Source of the DNA: Bdellovibrionales bacterium
Lineage (GTDB): Bacteria; Bdellovibrionota_G; JALEGL01; JAGRAY01
NCBI GenBank assembly: GCA_020434375.1
Contig: JAGRAY010000001.1
Coordinates: 1-38,288 of the forward strand
Direction: 5' to 3'
DNA length: 38,288 nt
The position numbers and the translations under genes were made by a program. Below, piece after piece: positions 24,401 through 32,869 of the stretch. How positions within the stretch are numbered: position 1 is the first letter of the stretch; the number at the start of each line of letters is the position of its first letter. Below the pieces are notes generated by a model that was given only the letters and a program-made list of their open reading frames with translations, did no database searches and was not told the DNA's origin.

Positions 24401-26020
24401 TTTAAGCAAATGTTTTACGGTGCGGATCTTGGCGATGCAGAAACCTGGCAAAGGCTTTTATCAAATCTTGTAGCTAAGGGTATTAGGTTTGATCACCAAG
24501 AAGATCTCAAAAATTTTCTCAAGTGCTTAAAGTTTCTCAATCTCGAACACACCAATTTATGGAAGTACATGGTCAAGGGTGCCTTTACCAGGCAAATTCA
24601 TCATCGCATTGACTTTATAGTTGATCATATTGACGATTATATGAAAATCGCAGCCTACGACCGTCACAAAACCTATATTCAGTTTTATGATTGGGTTGAA
24701 GCGTTTATTAATGACCCTATCAAAAATAAAAGCAATTATACGTTTCGTGAGATTGCTCAATGGATAAAAAAAGATATCGATACCGATTTTGACCTTTCAG
24801 TAATTCAAAAAAATATCGCTAAATATCGTCAAGTCGTAAACGACCAAAAAGAAACAATCGAACGTTTAACAAATGGAGCACGACATAACCAATTGTCAGA
24901 GTTTCACAAATGGATTCAAAAGTCGACTGGGGATTTTCGAAAAGCTTTTGATAGAACAATGAAACAAACCGGAGATTTCAAAGACGCCTACAAAAACGCA
25001 CATCAATTTGTTGAGAGCACACAATGGATCGACCGAGATTGTTTTTTAAGATACGGCGAAGCACAAGGAAAAACGGCTAAAACGTTTAAAAATTTCACAA
25101 AGTATGCCGCTTGGGGATCGGCCACCTTAACTTATATGTGGAACAATCTAGATGAGTACGATTCTGAAAAAGTATTTGATATGGAGTTTCTTAGCCGCGC
25201 TTTATACAATATTGTTATTTCCCAAGCATCATCAACATCCAAAGCGATGCCGTCGAATCACAATGGTATAGGCTTTTTGAATAAAAATATTGACGTTTGG
25301 CGCGCAGGTTTACCGATGGCTACGATCGATCTTTTTGCCTATCCTGTGCTAGATCACTACATATGGGATCCTACAAGTGAAGCTGAGGCCGAGATTTCAG
25401 CACAAATGCTTCAAGCTGAAAATGTCGAAGATCGCCTCTTTGAAATCTTTGCAAAATATCCAAACGTAAAACAGGCAATCGATGAAAAGCTTAGAAAATG
25501 GCAAGAGCTTTACAAAAGATATCAGCCCTACGATACGGCAAAAGTCGATGAAGATACTGAAGAAGAAATTTACCAACAATTTTTAAATAACGGCCTTATT
25601 CAAGAATTCAAAGACGATGCCGATTACGAAAACACAATTATCGAGTCGCTTAAAGATGTTCAGTATTATGAAATGTATCACAACATGAGGGCAAGAAAGA
25701 AATACGAAGATCAAGCACAAATTATTGACGGTAATTTTGACTCTCCTCGATTATCCATACAAACCAAAAGTATGGCCAATCTTGGTGCATTTAATGAATC
25801 GCTTGATCGATACGTTATTTTGCGAAGTCTTGACATGGTTGGTGACGGTCCTCTCAATATTTGGCGTACTCATTATGTTACCAACACTATTTGCAAATAC
25901 AGGCACACAAAAAGCATGGGAATCGTCAAGGCTCTGGGGTATTACACCCTATTTAAGCTTCTCATCGACAACGTCAAAAACGCAGCCCTAGCCAATATGA
26001 CCCAAACCACTGGCGGGTAA
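21446..26020 (+). CDS. Giant exported protein of unknown function (1524 aa)
   Basis: 1524 residues, not recognised. The N-terminus (VLNIACATSLFWVSSLFAQS) is a clear signal peptide, cleaved near residue 21. The rest is mostly charged and looks largely alpha-helical. One long hydrophobic stretch (ALLISVVLIPFTVFSIPAM, about residues 675-705) could be one or two membrane helices, with a weaker one near IPLNAFAIAKGSWRLM. Cysteines occur in the N-terminal part (SICTDRA, RACASNPVYCPL, LFCDRE). No repeats or catalytic motif seen. A short ACCCC-GGGGT hairpin (21427-21444) lies just before the ATG. The TAA stop is the first triplet of repeat copy 2. An MltB-like gene converges on it. Confidence 0.75.
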   Translation: MKAVLNIACATSLFWVSSLFAQSVDLPSICTDRAKAIRIQANHDGNSVSQVAQSAYLQTLRELRNQTNDPDSLIFKNSRACASNPVYCPLIFSKADTFHLRLFCDREIFNRILVTEDQKAAQTLRKCKFSRELFYTYPYEQDLSFQNDCLLPSNEVSNALGDASRIKRAEDTMASIRTQYIQTLGAIEAELNASHFKEAFAYAIYKVQEIMGYGSVAPDQIQSIQKLSRFALSILNPIGKRYGDPRVQHSANQARQVYEAIFKEFSNGQYGATFPALSKETQAYLNAIDDTQSKALYNPDTLIAQSTTMVSQTSGLYAFANVDVQALEKDRAYYDLFHGFLPYQFIRASIAKLLIIIQKKKYKHIQAFLTQKDRFVAWADRDIVCRQHQHTFCLSSKVPGLTKTEKDRRQNIENLRHEFLGKFWSDIKNGTFKLTYNPEVSTKDERDYIYTESFVREFNQKSKDLNDFCWAHAVPQDTYEKQIKSSQAFSTLLPLLQVKINTFLKIPRIGYLLKEETITKALDFPINFGEDLIRKCLTKGAVVGPIEPKTKTEMPPSTYGPYRTTTVLERPYKHPKDMYVRSTFSLSLQDLHHLETLILKDLGKELWSYNQWFFWRSHQDITNLLVQSVSKYFLSLVDYALSKPSAYLGHALMELLFEKDALEQRFTTRQYYLHGAALLISVVLIPFTVFSIPAMIASLCSFDLIMTAQGIKIKHLEGAQAEINTAARTFNITVEASIALHAYFRPQIDDIKVSRQLEAVLFIPLNAFAIAKGSWRLMRILVADQKLIATARTFKYEALLAKLAPSQKAILSLPSVENALLNLSTDSEIVEETLRLAKELDPEQLSQYINNALKLDIDVPTPPKPKAIPTKLIQPISSTRKAAISIQNGFLRLLSKFKGNTVIVAVAGTLQKLCSKHCQLYFSQTIDDLLEKGQITMDDALQILKGTNYIVEDGRVIPKILKLVEEDFFKFLSSNVAHKPELIQSFKQMFYGADLGDAETWQRLLSNLVAKGIRFDHQEDLKNFLKCLKFLNLEHTNLWKYMVKGAFTRQIHHRIDFIVDHIDDYMKIAAYDRHKTYIQFYDWVEAFINDPIKNKSNYTFREIAQWIKKDIDTDFDLSVIQKNIAKYRQVVNDQKETIERLTNGARHNQLSEFHKWIQKSTGDFRKAFDRTMKQTGDFKDAYKNAHQFVESTQWIDRDCFLRYGEAQGKTAKTFKNFTKYAAWGSATLTYMWNNLDEYDSEKVFDMEFLSRALYNIVISQASSTSKAMPSNHNGIGFLNKNIDVWRAGLPMATIDLFAYPVLDHYIWDPTSEAEAEISAQMLQAENVEDRLFEIFAKYPNVKQAIDEKLRKWQELYKRYQPYDTAKVDEDTEEEIYQQFLNNGLIQEFKDDADYENTIIESLKDVQYYEMYHNMRARKKYEDQAQIIDGNFDSPRLSIQTKSMANLGAFNESLDRYVILRSLDMVGDGPLNIWRTHYVTNTICKYRHTKSMGIVKALGYYTLFKLLIDNVKNAALANMTQTTGG

Positions 26021-26127
26021 GTTGAAACACAAAAGTAAATTTTGGAAGTTGCCTACTGGCTCCGTCGCTACGCTCCAAGTCGCCATACGTCAATCTTCCA
26101 AAATTTAAGCAGTATCAACTAAAACTT
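26018..26127. repeat. 110-bp palindromic dispersed repeat, copy 2
   Basis: 109 of 110 bases match copy 1 in the same orientation. It fills most of the 121-bp gap between two convergent genes and its first three bases are the stop codon of the 1524-aa gene. The 13-bp inner inverted repeat and AGTTGA/TCAACT outer arms are intact, so a hairpin could form on either transcript. Confidence 0.9.
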
Positions 26128-26141
26128 CACAGTGCCAATGG

Positions 26142-27206
26142 TCACTCATCAGAGTTGAATTCAGATTCAAGCTCTTTCCATCGGGCTTCCACGAGTTTTG
26201 CGACGGTTGTGACATGTGTTCGATACCACTTTGGGCTATTGTATCTTCCAATAGCTTTATTGATTTGCTCGGGTGATTCGCCCCAATAGGGCATGAGATA
26301 TCTTGCCATCAAAGGAATCACATCGCCAAGATCGTGCGGATCGATAATTTCTCCGGCTTTTAGAATGTCTCGAAGTGTGGTTGGCATAAATTGTCCATCG
26401 GTAATGGCGCCCACCCAAGAACCCTCTAACTTGATGATGCTGTCATAATTAAGGTTCATTGATTCGGCCAAGTTCAGAAGATCCCGAAGCTGCGAAATGG
26501 ATCGCTTTGATCGGCTCAATGCTCTATTTTCCCAAATTGAATTTTGTGAAAAATCATATTTTGCTGTTGAAAAATTCTTATCAGTTCGATTGTTAACAAA
26601 GTGTTGTTTGGCATCGATAGCATGTTTATACGTTCCGATAATATAAGATCTGAATGTTGGATTATTTAATGCAACCCAACTTGCAAGAGTGGCTAGCGTA
26701 GGAAATTTAAAAACATTCTTGTAGGTTCCAAAAAAAGTCTCAATGGAAATAATTCCCGCAATATACTCTGGTTCCACACCACAACTGAAATAACTCTCGC
26801 CGAGCACGAAACAGTGTTCTTCTAAAAACGCGTTTGCACGTTCGATGGAAGTTGAGGCCTGAAGCCTTTCAATAACAGCAGGCAGTCGACGAGCAGGATC
26901 TTTAAAAGGTGCACCAATCGTCAAATCAAGCCATACCGCATAAATTTGAAATTCAATGAGTTCGGGGTACAAATAGTCGAGCCAGTCAAGGCTATATAAA
27001 TCGTTAAAAACGGGATTTTGATTTCCACTTCTCTTGCTAGCTATTAGATCTCTGACAGTTTTTAGACCCTGACCCCATTGCTTTTGATCAATTTGAATTC
27101 CAAATGTCTCTTGAGCCAAGACATTTAAGTTCAAGGCTATACTGACTAATACGGTAACGCGTAATATCACGGTTTTTACCATCTCAACCACTTGTGTTAA
27201 TGGCAT
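26142..27206 (-). CDS. MltB-like lytic murein transglycosylase
   Basis: 354 residues. MltB-type enzymes cleave peptidoglycan between MurNAc and GlcNAc to give 1,6-anhydro ends. Key features: a signal peptide (VILRVTVLVSIALNLNVLAQ), the catalytic Glu156 in YIAGIISIETFFGTYKNVFKF, a GAITDGQFMPTTL segment matching the MltB GxxGxGQFMPSS motif, and the C-terminal AIGRYNSPKWYRTHV (RYN motif). There is no lipobox cysteine, so it is probably periplasmic and soluble. ATG at 27206 or at 27182 is possible; the latter gives a more usual signal peptide. It converges on the giant exported protein and is divergent from the TPR lipoprotein gene. Confidence 0.85.
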   Translation of the reverse strand: MPLTQVVEMVKTVILRVTVLVSIALNLNVLAQETFGIQIDQKQWGQGLKTVRDLIASKRSGNQNPVFNDLYSLDWLDYLYPELIEFQIYAVWLDLTIGAPFKDPARRLPAVIERLQASTSIERANAFLEEHCFVLGESYFSCGVEPEYIAGIISIETFFGTYKNVFKFPTLATLASWVALNNPTFRSYIIGTYKHAIDAKQHFVNNRTDKNFSTAKYDFSQNSIWENRALSRSKRSISQLRDLLNLAESMNLNYDSIIKLEGSWVGAITDGQFMPTTLRDILKAGEIIDPHDLGDVIPLMARYLMPYWGESPEQINKAIGRYNSPKWYRTHVTTVAKLVEARWKELESEFNSDE

Positions 27207-27274
27207 TTGAGCTCAAAAACAAATTAAAAAGTACTTTTAAACTCGGCAGATCATGATAAACCTTTGATTAAATC

Positions 27275-28117
27275 ATGAAGCCAATTGTGCCTATATTAAC
27301 TTTACTTGCTCTGGTAGCGCTGTTTCAAGGTTGTTCCTCGTTGGAGCTCAATGAAGCTCAAGAAAGTTTGAGAGAAGGCAAGTACTATATTGCTGTTGAG
27401 CACTATATGTCATTTGCAAAAAATCATCCCAAGCACAGGCGTGCACCAGAAGCACTTTTAGAAGTTGGAAATATTCAACACTCAGTTCTTGGTGAACCTG
27501 ACAAAGCCATCTTAACTTATGAAAAATTAGTGTCGTCATACCCGGTCAATACCTACACGCTTTCGGCTCAACGTAAAATCGCCGAGATTCATAAAAACCA
27601 TTTTTCAAATTATCACGAGGCTATTATCGAGTATGAAAAATTTCTTCACGCTGCTCCAGATCACGAAGAAACCCCTGCAATTATTATGGAGCTTGCGCAT
27701 TGCTACACGCTAATCCACGATTTTAAACAGGCAGAAATTGAATACGACCGGCTTATTCGTGATTATCCTAAATTTAATCGATTGGCTGAAGTCTATTTTC
27801 AAAAAGGCAATAACGATTTCATCTCAGGCCGTTATGAAAAATCGATAAAAAATTATCAAAATGTTGTGGAACATTTCAAAGATTCAGATCTGCGCCCCCA
27901 AGCCATCTTTGGAATGGCTAATGCTTATGAAGAAATGGATGATTTTAAAAAAGCCAAGGAGTTTTATCATAAAATTTTAAATACTTATCCGTCACCAAAC
28001 GTCGTTAAAATTAGGCTTAAAGGTGTAGAAGATCGCGAAAGACGAAAAAATAGTGGGGCAGCTCTTAAACCGTGGAGTGAGGAATCCAAAGCCGCTCGAG
28101 ACCTTTGGCGAGGTTGA
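27275..28117 (+). CDS. TPR-repeat lipoprotein (YbgF/BamD-like)
   Basis: 280 residues. The signal peptide ends in a lipobox-like LFQGC, so Cys20 should be lipidated. The mature part consists of about six TPR-type repeats, for example DKAILTYEKLVSSYP, HEAIIEYEKFLHAAP, KQAEIEYDRLIRDYP, EKSIKNYQNVVEHF and KKAKEFYHKILNTYP. This layout resembles outer-membrane assembly or envelope scaffolding lipoproteins such as BamD and the CpoB/YbgF group. True orthology cannot be decided from sequence reading. It is divergent from the MltB-like gene and 54 nt upstream of hemL. Confidence 0.82.
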   Translation: MKPIVPILTLLALVALFQGCSSLELNEAQESLREGKYYIAVEHYMSFAKNHPKHRRAPEALLEVGNIQHSVLGEPDKAILTYEKLVSSYPVNTYTLSAQRKIAEIHKNHFSNYHEAIIEYEKFLHAAPDHEETPAIIMELAHCYTLIHDFKQAEIEYDRLIRDYPKFNRLAEVYFQKGNNDFISGRYEKSIKNYQNVVEHFKDSDLRPQAIFGMANAYEEMDDFKKAKEFYHKILNTYPSPNVVKIRLKGVEDRERRKNSGAALKPWSEESKAARDLWRG

Positions 28118-28135
28118 CGCGCTTTTAGTCAATAG

Positions 28136-28164
28136 TTTACGAAAATAGCGTCAGGGCCTATACT
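28136..28164 (+). promoter_or_regulatory. Candidate hemL promoter
   Basis: TTTACG (28136-28141), 17-nt spacer, TATACT (28159-28164). Transcription would begin at or next to the hemL ATG at 28172, so the mRNA may be leaderless; no ribosome binding site is seen. Confidence 0.5.
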
Positions 28165-28171
28165 AAAGCTT

Positions 28172-29458
28172 ATGGCAGCAGGCAGTTTATCAAAAGAACT
28201 TTTTAATGCTTCACTTAAATTGATGCCGGGGGGCGTAAATTCTCCAGTTCGCTCATTTTTGGGCGTTGACGGTGAACCACTTTTTATGGAGCGGGGTAAG
28301 GGTTCTAAGATCTACGATGCTGATGGCCGTGAATATATTGATTATGTCATGAGCTGGGGACCACTCATTTTTGGGCACGCCAATGCAGAGATTTTAGGTA
28401 AGGTTCAAAAGGTGATCGAGCGTGGTATGAGCTTTGGAGCATGCACCGGGTTTGAGCTCGAACTCGCAAAACTCGTGGTTGATTCCGTTCCTTCGATAGA
28501 AATGGTGCGATTTGTAAATTCAGGCACAGAAGCAACGATGTCTGCCATTAGGCTTGCCAGAGCAGTTACCGATCGAAAAAAAATAATTAAATTTGATGGC
28601 TGTTATCATGGCCACGTGGATTCACTTTTGGTTCAAGCAGGATCCGGTATGGCCACGCTGGGCTTGCCAAGTTCACCAGGTGTACCTGAAGAATTAACGG
28701 CACTTACGTTAAGCTTGCCTTATAACAATATTGAAGCCTTGAAAAAGGTTTTCGAAAGCGACCCGCGCGGCATTGCTGCCGTGATTATTGAACCCGTGGC
28801 AGGTAATATGGGCGTTGTGGCGCCAAAGGAAAATTTCTTATCTGAAGTTCGAGATCTTTGCACAACGCATGGGACAATTCTTATTTTTGATGAAGTCATG
28901 ACAGGCTTTCGCGTTGCAATGGGAGGCGTCCAAGAAAAATACAGTATTTCACCTGATCTCACCTGTCTTGGAAAAATCATCGGTGGTGGAATGCCGGTAG
29001 GAGCCTATGGTGGACGAAAAGAACTCATGGAAGAAATATCCCCCTGTGGTCCAGTTTATCAGGCGGGCACACTTTCAGGTAATCCTGTATCTATGGCAGC
29101 AGGAATCAAAACACTTAAAATGCTCAGAGAAGCAGAAACTTTTGGAAAGCTCGACTATCGAACGCAGTATCTGACCGACGAAATGAAAAAACGCTCCGAC
29201 AAACAAGGTTTAGATATAGCGGTCAATCGCGTGGGTTCCATGTTCACGCTATTTTTCCAAAAGGGTCCGATTTTCAATTACGAAGATGCAAAGAAAAGTA
29301 ACTTAAAACAATTTTCAAAATATTTTCATGGCATGTTGGCAGAAGGCATTTATATTCCGCCTTCTCAATTTGAAGCTTGGTTTATGTCACTTGCTCACAG
29401 TGAACAGGACATTGACAAAACTATTAAAGCTCATGAAAAAGTTATTAAGGCTCTTTAA
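28172..29458 (+). CDS. hemL: Glutamate-1-semialdehyde 2,1-aminomutase
   Basis: 428 residues, a PLP enzyme making 5-aminolevulinate in the C5 route to heme. Family hallmarks: LMPGGVNSPVRSF at the N-terminus, DYVMSWGPLIFGHA, FVNSGTEATMSAIRLAR, KFDGCYHGHVDSLLV, IFDEVMTGFRVA, and the PLP lysine Lys268 in LGKIIGGGMPVGAYGG. The C-terminal IYIPPSQFEAWFMSLAH is also diagnostic. It appears to start a run with the two TPM-domain genes: the next start codon follows its stop directly. Confidence 0.97.
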   Translation: MAAGSLSKELFNASLKLMPGGVNSPVRSFLGVDGEPLFMERGKGSKIYDADGREYIDYVMSWGPLIFGHANAEILGKVQKVIERGMSFGACTGFELELAKLVVDSVPSIEMVRFVNSGTEATMSAIRLARAVTDRKKIIKFDGCYHGHVDSLLVQAGSGMATLGLPSSPGVPEELTALTLSLPYNNIEALKKVFESDPRGIAAVIIEPVAGNMGVVAPKENFLSEVRDLCTTHGTILIFDEVMTGFRVAMGGVQEKYSISPDLTCLGKIIGGGMPVGAYGGRKELMEEISPCGPVYQAGTLSGNPVSMAAGIKTLKMLREAETFGKLDYRTQYLTDEMKKRSDKQGLDIAVNRVGSMFTLFFQKGPIFNYEDAKKSNLKQFSKYFHGMLAEGIYIPPSQFEAWFMSLAHSEQDIDKTIKAHEKVIKAL

Positions 29459-30076
29459 TTGAAGACCAAAGATCTAGAGAAGCTATTTACTGATCAAGAC
29501 AAACAAGCAATTGAAGTGGCTATCAAAAGAGCAGAGCAAAAATCCTCTGTTGAAATAGTTCCGTGTATTATTCCGATATCTGACGACTATGCTCATGCTT
29601 ACTGGAAACTTTTATCCATAGCGATGTTTCTGGCGCTTGCTATATCCTATTTTTCACTAGGCATCGCTCTGCTGAGTGCCACAGTGTTAGTTACAGCTTA
29701 TATTACAATTCTACCGTTTCGAAGGCGCATGATCGGCAGAGTGTTCATGGATCATCGAGTCTGGCAAAAAGCTAAACAGGTATTTTTAGAAGAAGAAATT
29801 TTTCTAACTAAACATCGAACGGGTGTTTTGATTCTTATTTCAATCTTCGAGCGAGAAGTAGCGGTTCTGTGCGATACACAAATTTACAAAATGACAGACC
29901 CTAAAACGTGGAAAGATATCTCTGATAAACTGGCAGATGGCATGAAAGCCAATAAACCTGCTGAGACCATGCTCACAGCTATTGAAAAAATAGAAGCGTT
30001 GGTCGATGGAAAAGCTCTTCCAGAAAAAGACCTTCAAGATAATGAAATTAGCAATACCATAAGGTACAGAAGCTAA
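29459..30076 (+). CDS. TPM-domain membrane protein
   Basis: 205 residues. A TPM-type domain (DKQAIEVAIKRAEQKSSVEIVPCIIPISDDYA) is followed by a hydrophobic region with two membrane helices (LLSIAMFLALAISYF and LLSATVLVTAYITILPF), then a cytoplasmic-type part with RTGVLILISIFEREVAVLCD, matching the second half of TPM. The TTG start lies immediately after the hemL stop codon and AAGG is 8 nt upstream. This paralogue type commonly accompanies a YgcG-like protein, as here; exact function is unknown. Confidence 0.75.
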   Translation: MKTKDLEKLFTDQDKQAIEVAIKRAEQKSSVEIVPCIIPISDDYAHAYWKLLSIAMFLALAISYFSLGIALLSATVLVTAYITILPFRRRMIGRVFMDHRVWQKAKQVFLEEEIFLTKHRTGVLILISIFEREVAVLCDTQIYKMTDPKTWKDISDKLADGMKANKPAETMLTAIEKIEALVDGKALPEKDLQDNEISNTIRYRS

Positions 30077-30077
30077 A

Positions 30078-30782
30078 ATGAACAATATTAGAGTTATTTT
30101 CTTTCTAGGAATGCTATGTGTAAATCTTTTTGCATTAGATGTTCCTTCGCTTAAAGGGCGCGTGTCAGATTATGCGAACATCCTATCACCATCAACGATC
30201 GTAACGTTAACTCAAACTCTTGAAAAGCTTGAACAAGACACGGGCGCACAAGTGGTAGTGCTAACCATTCAAAGCCTAAATGGAGCGGATCTAAGCACCT
30301 TTTCGCTTAAAACGGTCGAAGCATGGAAGCTTGGTCAAAAAGGTAAAGACAATGGCGTCTTATTTTTAATTTCAAAAAATGATCGAAAAATGCGTCTTGA
30401 AGTTGGATACGGTCTTGAAGGTACTATTCCAGATATTTATGCAAAGCGCATTTTAGACGATTATGTCTTGCCCTTATTTAAACAAGGTAACTTCAATCAG
30501 GGCGTCGTCGATGGTGTCAATTGGATTAATAAACTTATTCGAAAGGAAGCCACGCCCCCAAAAAAGAAAAAAAAGCCATCTGTTTTCACCGATGTATTTC
30601 CTTTTATATTTTTCGTTATATTTTTTGTAATACCTTCTTTGTTTCGTCCACGGGGGCGGCGCAGAAGCGGTTTCTTTGGTGGCGGATATTTTGGTGGCGG
30701 AACTGGCGGCTTTTCGGGAGGTGGTGGTTTCTCGGGTGGCGGTGGAAGTTTTGGCGGTGGCGGTGCTTCAAGCAGTTGGTAA
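30078..30782 (+). CDS. YgcG-family TPM-domain protein with Gly-rich tail
   Basis: 234 residues. Signal peptide (VIFFLGMLCVNLFA), then a TPM domain starting LKGRVSDYANILSPSTIVTLTQTLEKLEQDTGAQVVVLTIQSL and including DNGVLFLISKNDRKMRLEVGYGLEG, typical of the YgcG group. A single membrane helix (VFPFIFFVIFFVIPSLF) follows near residue 175, then a basic RPRGRRR and a tail of Gly/Phe/Ser repeats ending ASSSW. It would be anchored with TPM in the periplasm. Separated from the previous gene by one nt. Confidence 0.88.
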   Translation: MNNIRVIFFLGMLCVNLFALDVPSLKGRVSDYANILSPSTIVTLTQTLEKLEQDTGAQVVVLTIQSLNGADLSTFSLKTVEAWKLGQKGKDNGVLFLISKNDRKMRLEVGYGLEGTIPDIYAKRILDDYVLPLFKQGNFNQGVVDGVNWINKLIRKEATPPKKKKKPSVFTDVFPFIFFVIFFVIPSLFRPRGRRRSGFFGGGYFGGGTGGFSGGGGFSGGGGSFGGGGASSSW

Positions 30783-30794
30783 TAAAGTTTTGCT

Positions 30795-31895
30795 ATGAAA
30801 TTTAAAGGCGAAATTCATAATTTTTCTGTTTTAGATCTTCTGCACTATCTTAACGCTCATGAAGAAACTGGCATACTAACCATCACATCACCAACTGGTG
30901 AAGTGTCTGAGCTTTACTTTGATAAAGGTCAATGTGTTCGGTCCAAATATGAAGGAATGTCGAATATTGGCGAAATGTTAGTTTCTCAAGGCAAAATCAA
31001 CCAAGCGCAAATTGATATTGCGCTCACCGAGCGACAAAAGCAGAAAATTGCAAAACCGTTCGGTCAGGTTTTACAAGACTGCGGTTTTGTTTCGAAAGAT
31101 GATATTAGACAGGTGATGACCCAGCAAATTGAAGATGGTCTTCATCGTCTCATGAAGCTTAACTCAGGTTTGTTTCGATTTAAACATACCGAAGCTCTTG
31201 GCGTCGATGATATTGGTCTTCAATTTAATGACTTAGTATTGCCAGAAGAGATCAACACAGCTTATGTTTTAGTCGATGCCATTTCTAGATTTGATAAAGA
31301 ACAAGATGACACGGGTGAAGACGAAGAAAACAACGAGCCAATTGATACGTCATCCGATCAAATTCGATTTGCGATTTCATTATTGAAACTCATGATGACT
31401 GACGCACGTAAAATTGAGCAAAGTTCAAATATTCTTAAATTATTTTTAAATGTACTCTCCGAGTACGCACCTAGAGCCGGTTTATTTACCCTTTCCGATG
31501 ACACTTTTATGGGAGTGGGTGGATTTGGTAAAACTCAGGACGGTCAATTACTTAACGACGTTATCCGGAAAATGAAATGTTCGTTACCCGATAATCCAAC
31601 TCTACTGGCGCTTATGGAAAACCGAGAAACGGCATGTGTTGATTCTTTGAACGAACCATGGGTTCAATCAATCCATGAGGCCATTGGTAAACCAATGAAT
31701 TCTCAAATTCTGATTCTACCCATTGGTGGTGTGGAGTCGGTGACAGCTTTTGCGTATGCTGATATGGGCGACCGAGAAGATAAGTTCTTAGACATCGATC
31801 TTCTTGATTTAGCCGCGGCACAAACTGGCGTTTTAGTAGAGAACACTTATATTAGAAAACTCGTCAAAACTCTTCAACGCCGAAGCATTCACTAA
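30795..31895 (+). CDS. DUF4388 (PATAN-like) protein with a C-terminal GAF-like region
   Basis: 366 residues, cytoplasmic. Residues 1 to about 125 match the DUF4388 pattern (MKFKGEIHNFSVLDLLHYLNAHEETGILTIT...ELYFDKGQCVRSKYEG), a domain frequent in delta-proteobacterial signalling proteins. A helical middle (LVSQGKINQAQIDIALTERQ, FGQVLQDCGFVSKDDIRQVM) resembles the GspE-N/MshEN type module. The acidic linker (DEENNEPID) leads to a C-terminal region (AGLFTLSDDTFMGVGGF...DLAAAQTGVLVENTYIRKLV) that looks GAF-like. The role is probably regulatory; partners are unknown. It is 12 nt after the YgcG-like gene. Confidence 0.7.
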   Translation: MKFKGEIHNFSVLDLLHYLNAHEETGILTITSPTGEVSELYFDKGQCVRSKYEGMSNIGEMLVSQGKINQAQIDIALTERQKQKIAKPFGQVLQDCGFVSKDDIRQVMTQQIEDGLHRLMKLNSGLFRFKHTEALGVDDIGLQFNDLVLPEEINTAYVLVDAISRFDKEQDDTGEDEENNEPIDTSSDQIRFAISLLKLMMTDARKIEQSSNILKLFLNVLSEYAPRAGLFTLSDDTFMGVGGFGKTQDGQLLNDVIRKMKCSLPDNPTLLALMENRETACVDSLNEPWVQSIHEAIGKPMNSQILILPIGGVESVTAFAYADMGDREDKFLDIDLLDLAAAQTGVLVENTYIRKLVKTLQRRSIH

Positions 31896-31936
31896 ATTCC
31901 TCTACAAAACGTCTCCAATCAACTAAGAGTTTTGGT

Positions 31937-32869
31937 GTGAGCGCATTATTGGGAATGAATATAGCGGTATTGATCTGGGGGTTTACAGGCATTCTGGGGC
32001 GTAGCATTCACGTCAATGAAATCAGCCTTGTATTCTGGCGCCTGTTTATTACCGTTGTTTCACTAGGCTTGGGAGCCAGCTTATTTAAGGCAATGTTACA
32101 ATCACGATACCCCGTACTTTTCAAAACAAGGACGGGAAAGTACCCAATGCCAAAGGTTTTATCAAGGCAAGCGTTAATCTTGATTATTCCAGGTATGACC
32201 TTAGGTATCCATTGGATTTTTTTTTACGGGAGTATCAAGTACGCCAATATTTCAGTGGCTCTTACGTGCCTTGGTTCGGCACCCCTTCTTGCCGCTATTA
32301 TAGAACCGCTATTTTTTAAACGGCGCATAAAAAATTCAGAAATCGTTTTGGGTCTGGTTGTTTTGCTGGGTATCACCATTATCTATTATTCTCATCTTCA
32401 ATTTTCAAAGGGAGTTATTTACGGTGCTTTGGCTTCGGTCCTCACAGTGCTTGTTTCTGTCCTCAATAAAAATATTGTTGCTAAATATTCGCCAGTTCAA
32501 ATGATCGGTGTTCAAATGTCTGGTGCTTTGTTGGCCGTGTGCCTATTTTTTCCTTTATATGCAAGTACGTTTCATACGCCATTTGAGTTTCCATCATTGC
32601 AAGATACTTTTTATCTATTCATTCTTAGCTGGGCTTGCACCATTTTTACGTTCTTTCTGTGGATACTTGCTCTACAAGAGGTCAGCGCGTTTACAACGAA
32701 TATTTTGTTAACACTTGAGCCCGTCTACGGGATTGTCTTAGCATTCATATTTTACAAGGAGCACCTTGAAATGAGACCCCATTTTTACGTAGGATTTTTT
32801 TTCATAGGAGCCGCCGTGCTAATTCACACCCTCGGACCCAAATTGCAAAAAATGAACGAACCCAATTAA
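31937..32869 (+). CDS. EamA-family (DMT) membrane transporter
   Basis: 310 residues with about ten hydrophobic helices in two similar halves, the EamA arrangement. The first half opens LLGMNIAVLIWGFTGILGR and includes the SIKYANISVALTCLGSAPLLAAIIEPLFF segment; the second includes YGALASVLTVLVSVLNKNIV and TTNILLTLEPVYGIVLAFIFYKEHL, both family-typical. Likely an exporter or importer of small metabolites; the substrate cannot be inferred. The start is GTG at 31937; an ATG six codons later is possible. It is the last gene before the accessory segment. Confidence 0.9.
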   Translation: MSALLGMNIAVLIWGFTGILGRSIHVNEISLVFWRLFITVVSLGLGASLFKAMLQSRYPVLFKTRTGKYPMPKVLSRQALILIIPGMTLGIHWIFFYGSIKYANISVALTCLGSAPLLAAIIEPLFFKRRIKNSEIVLGLVVLLGITIIYYSHLQFSKGVIYGALASVLTVLVSVLNKNIVAKYSPVQMIGVQMSGALLAVCLFFPLYASTFHTPFEFPSLQDTFYLFILSWACTIFTFFLWILALQEVSAFTTNILLTLEPVYGIVLAFIFYKEHLEMRPHFYVGFFFIGAAVLIHTLGPKLQKMNEPN

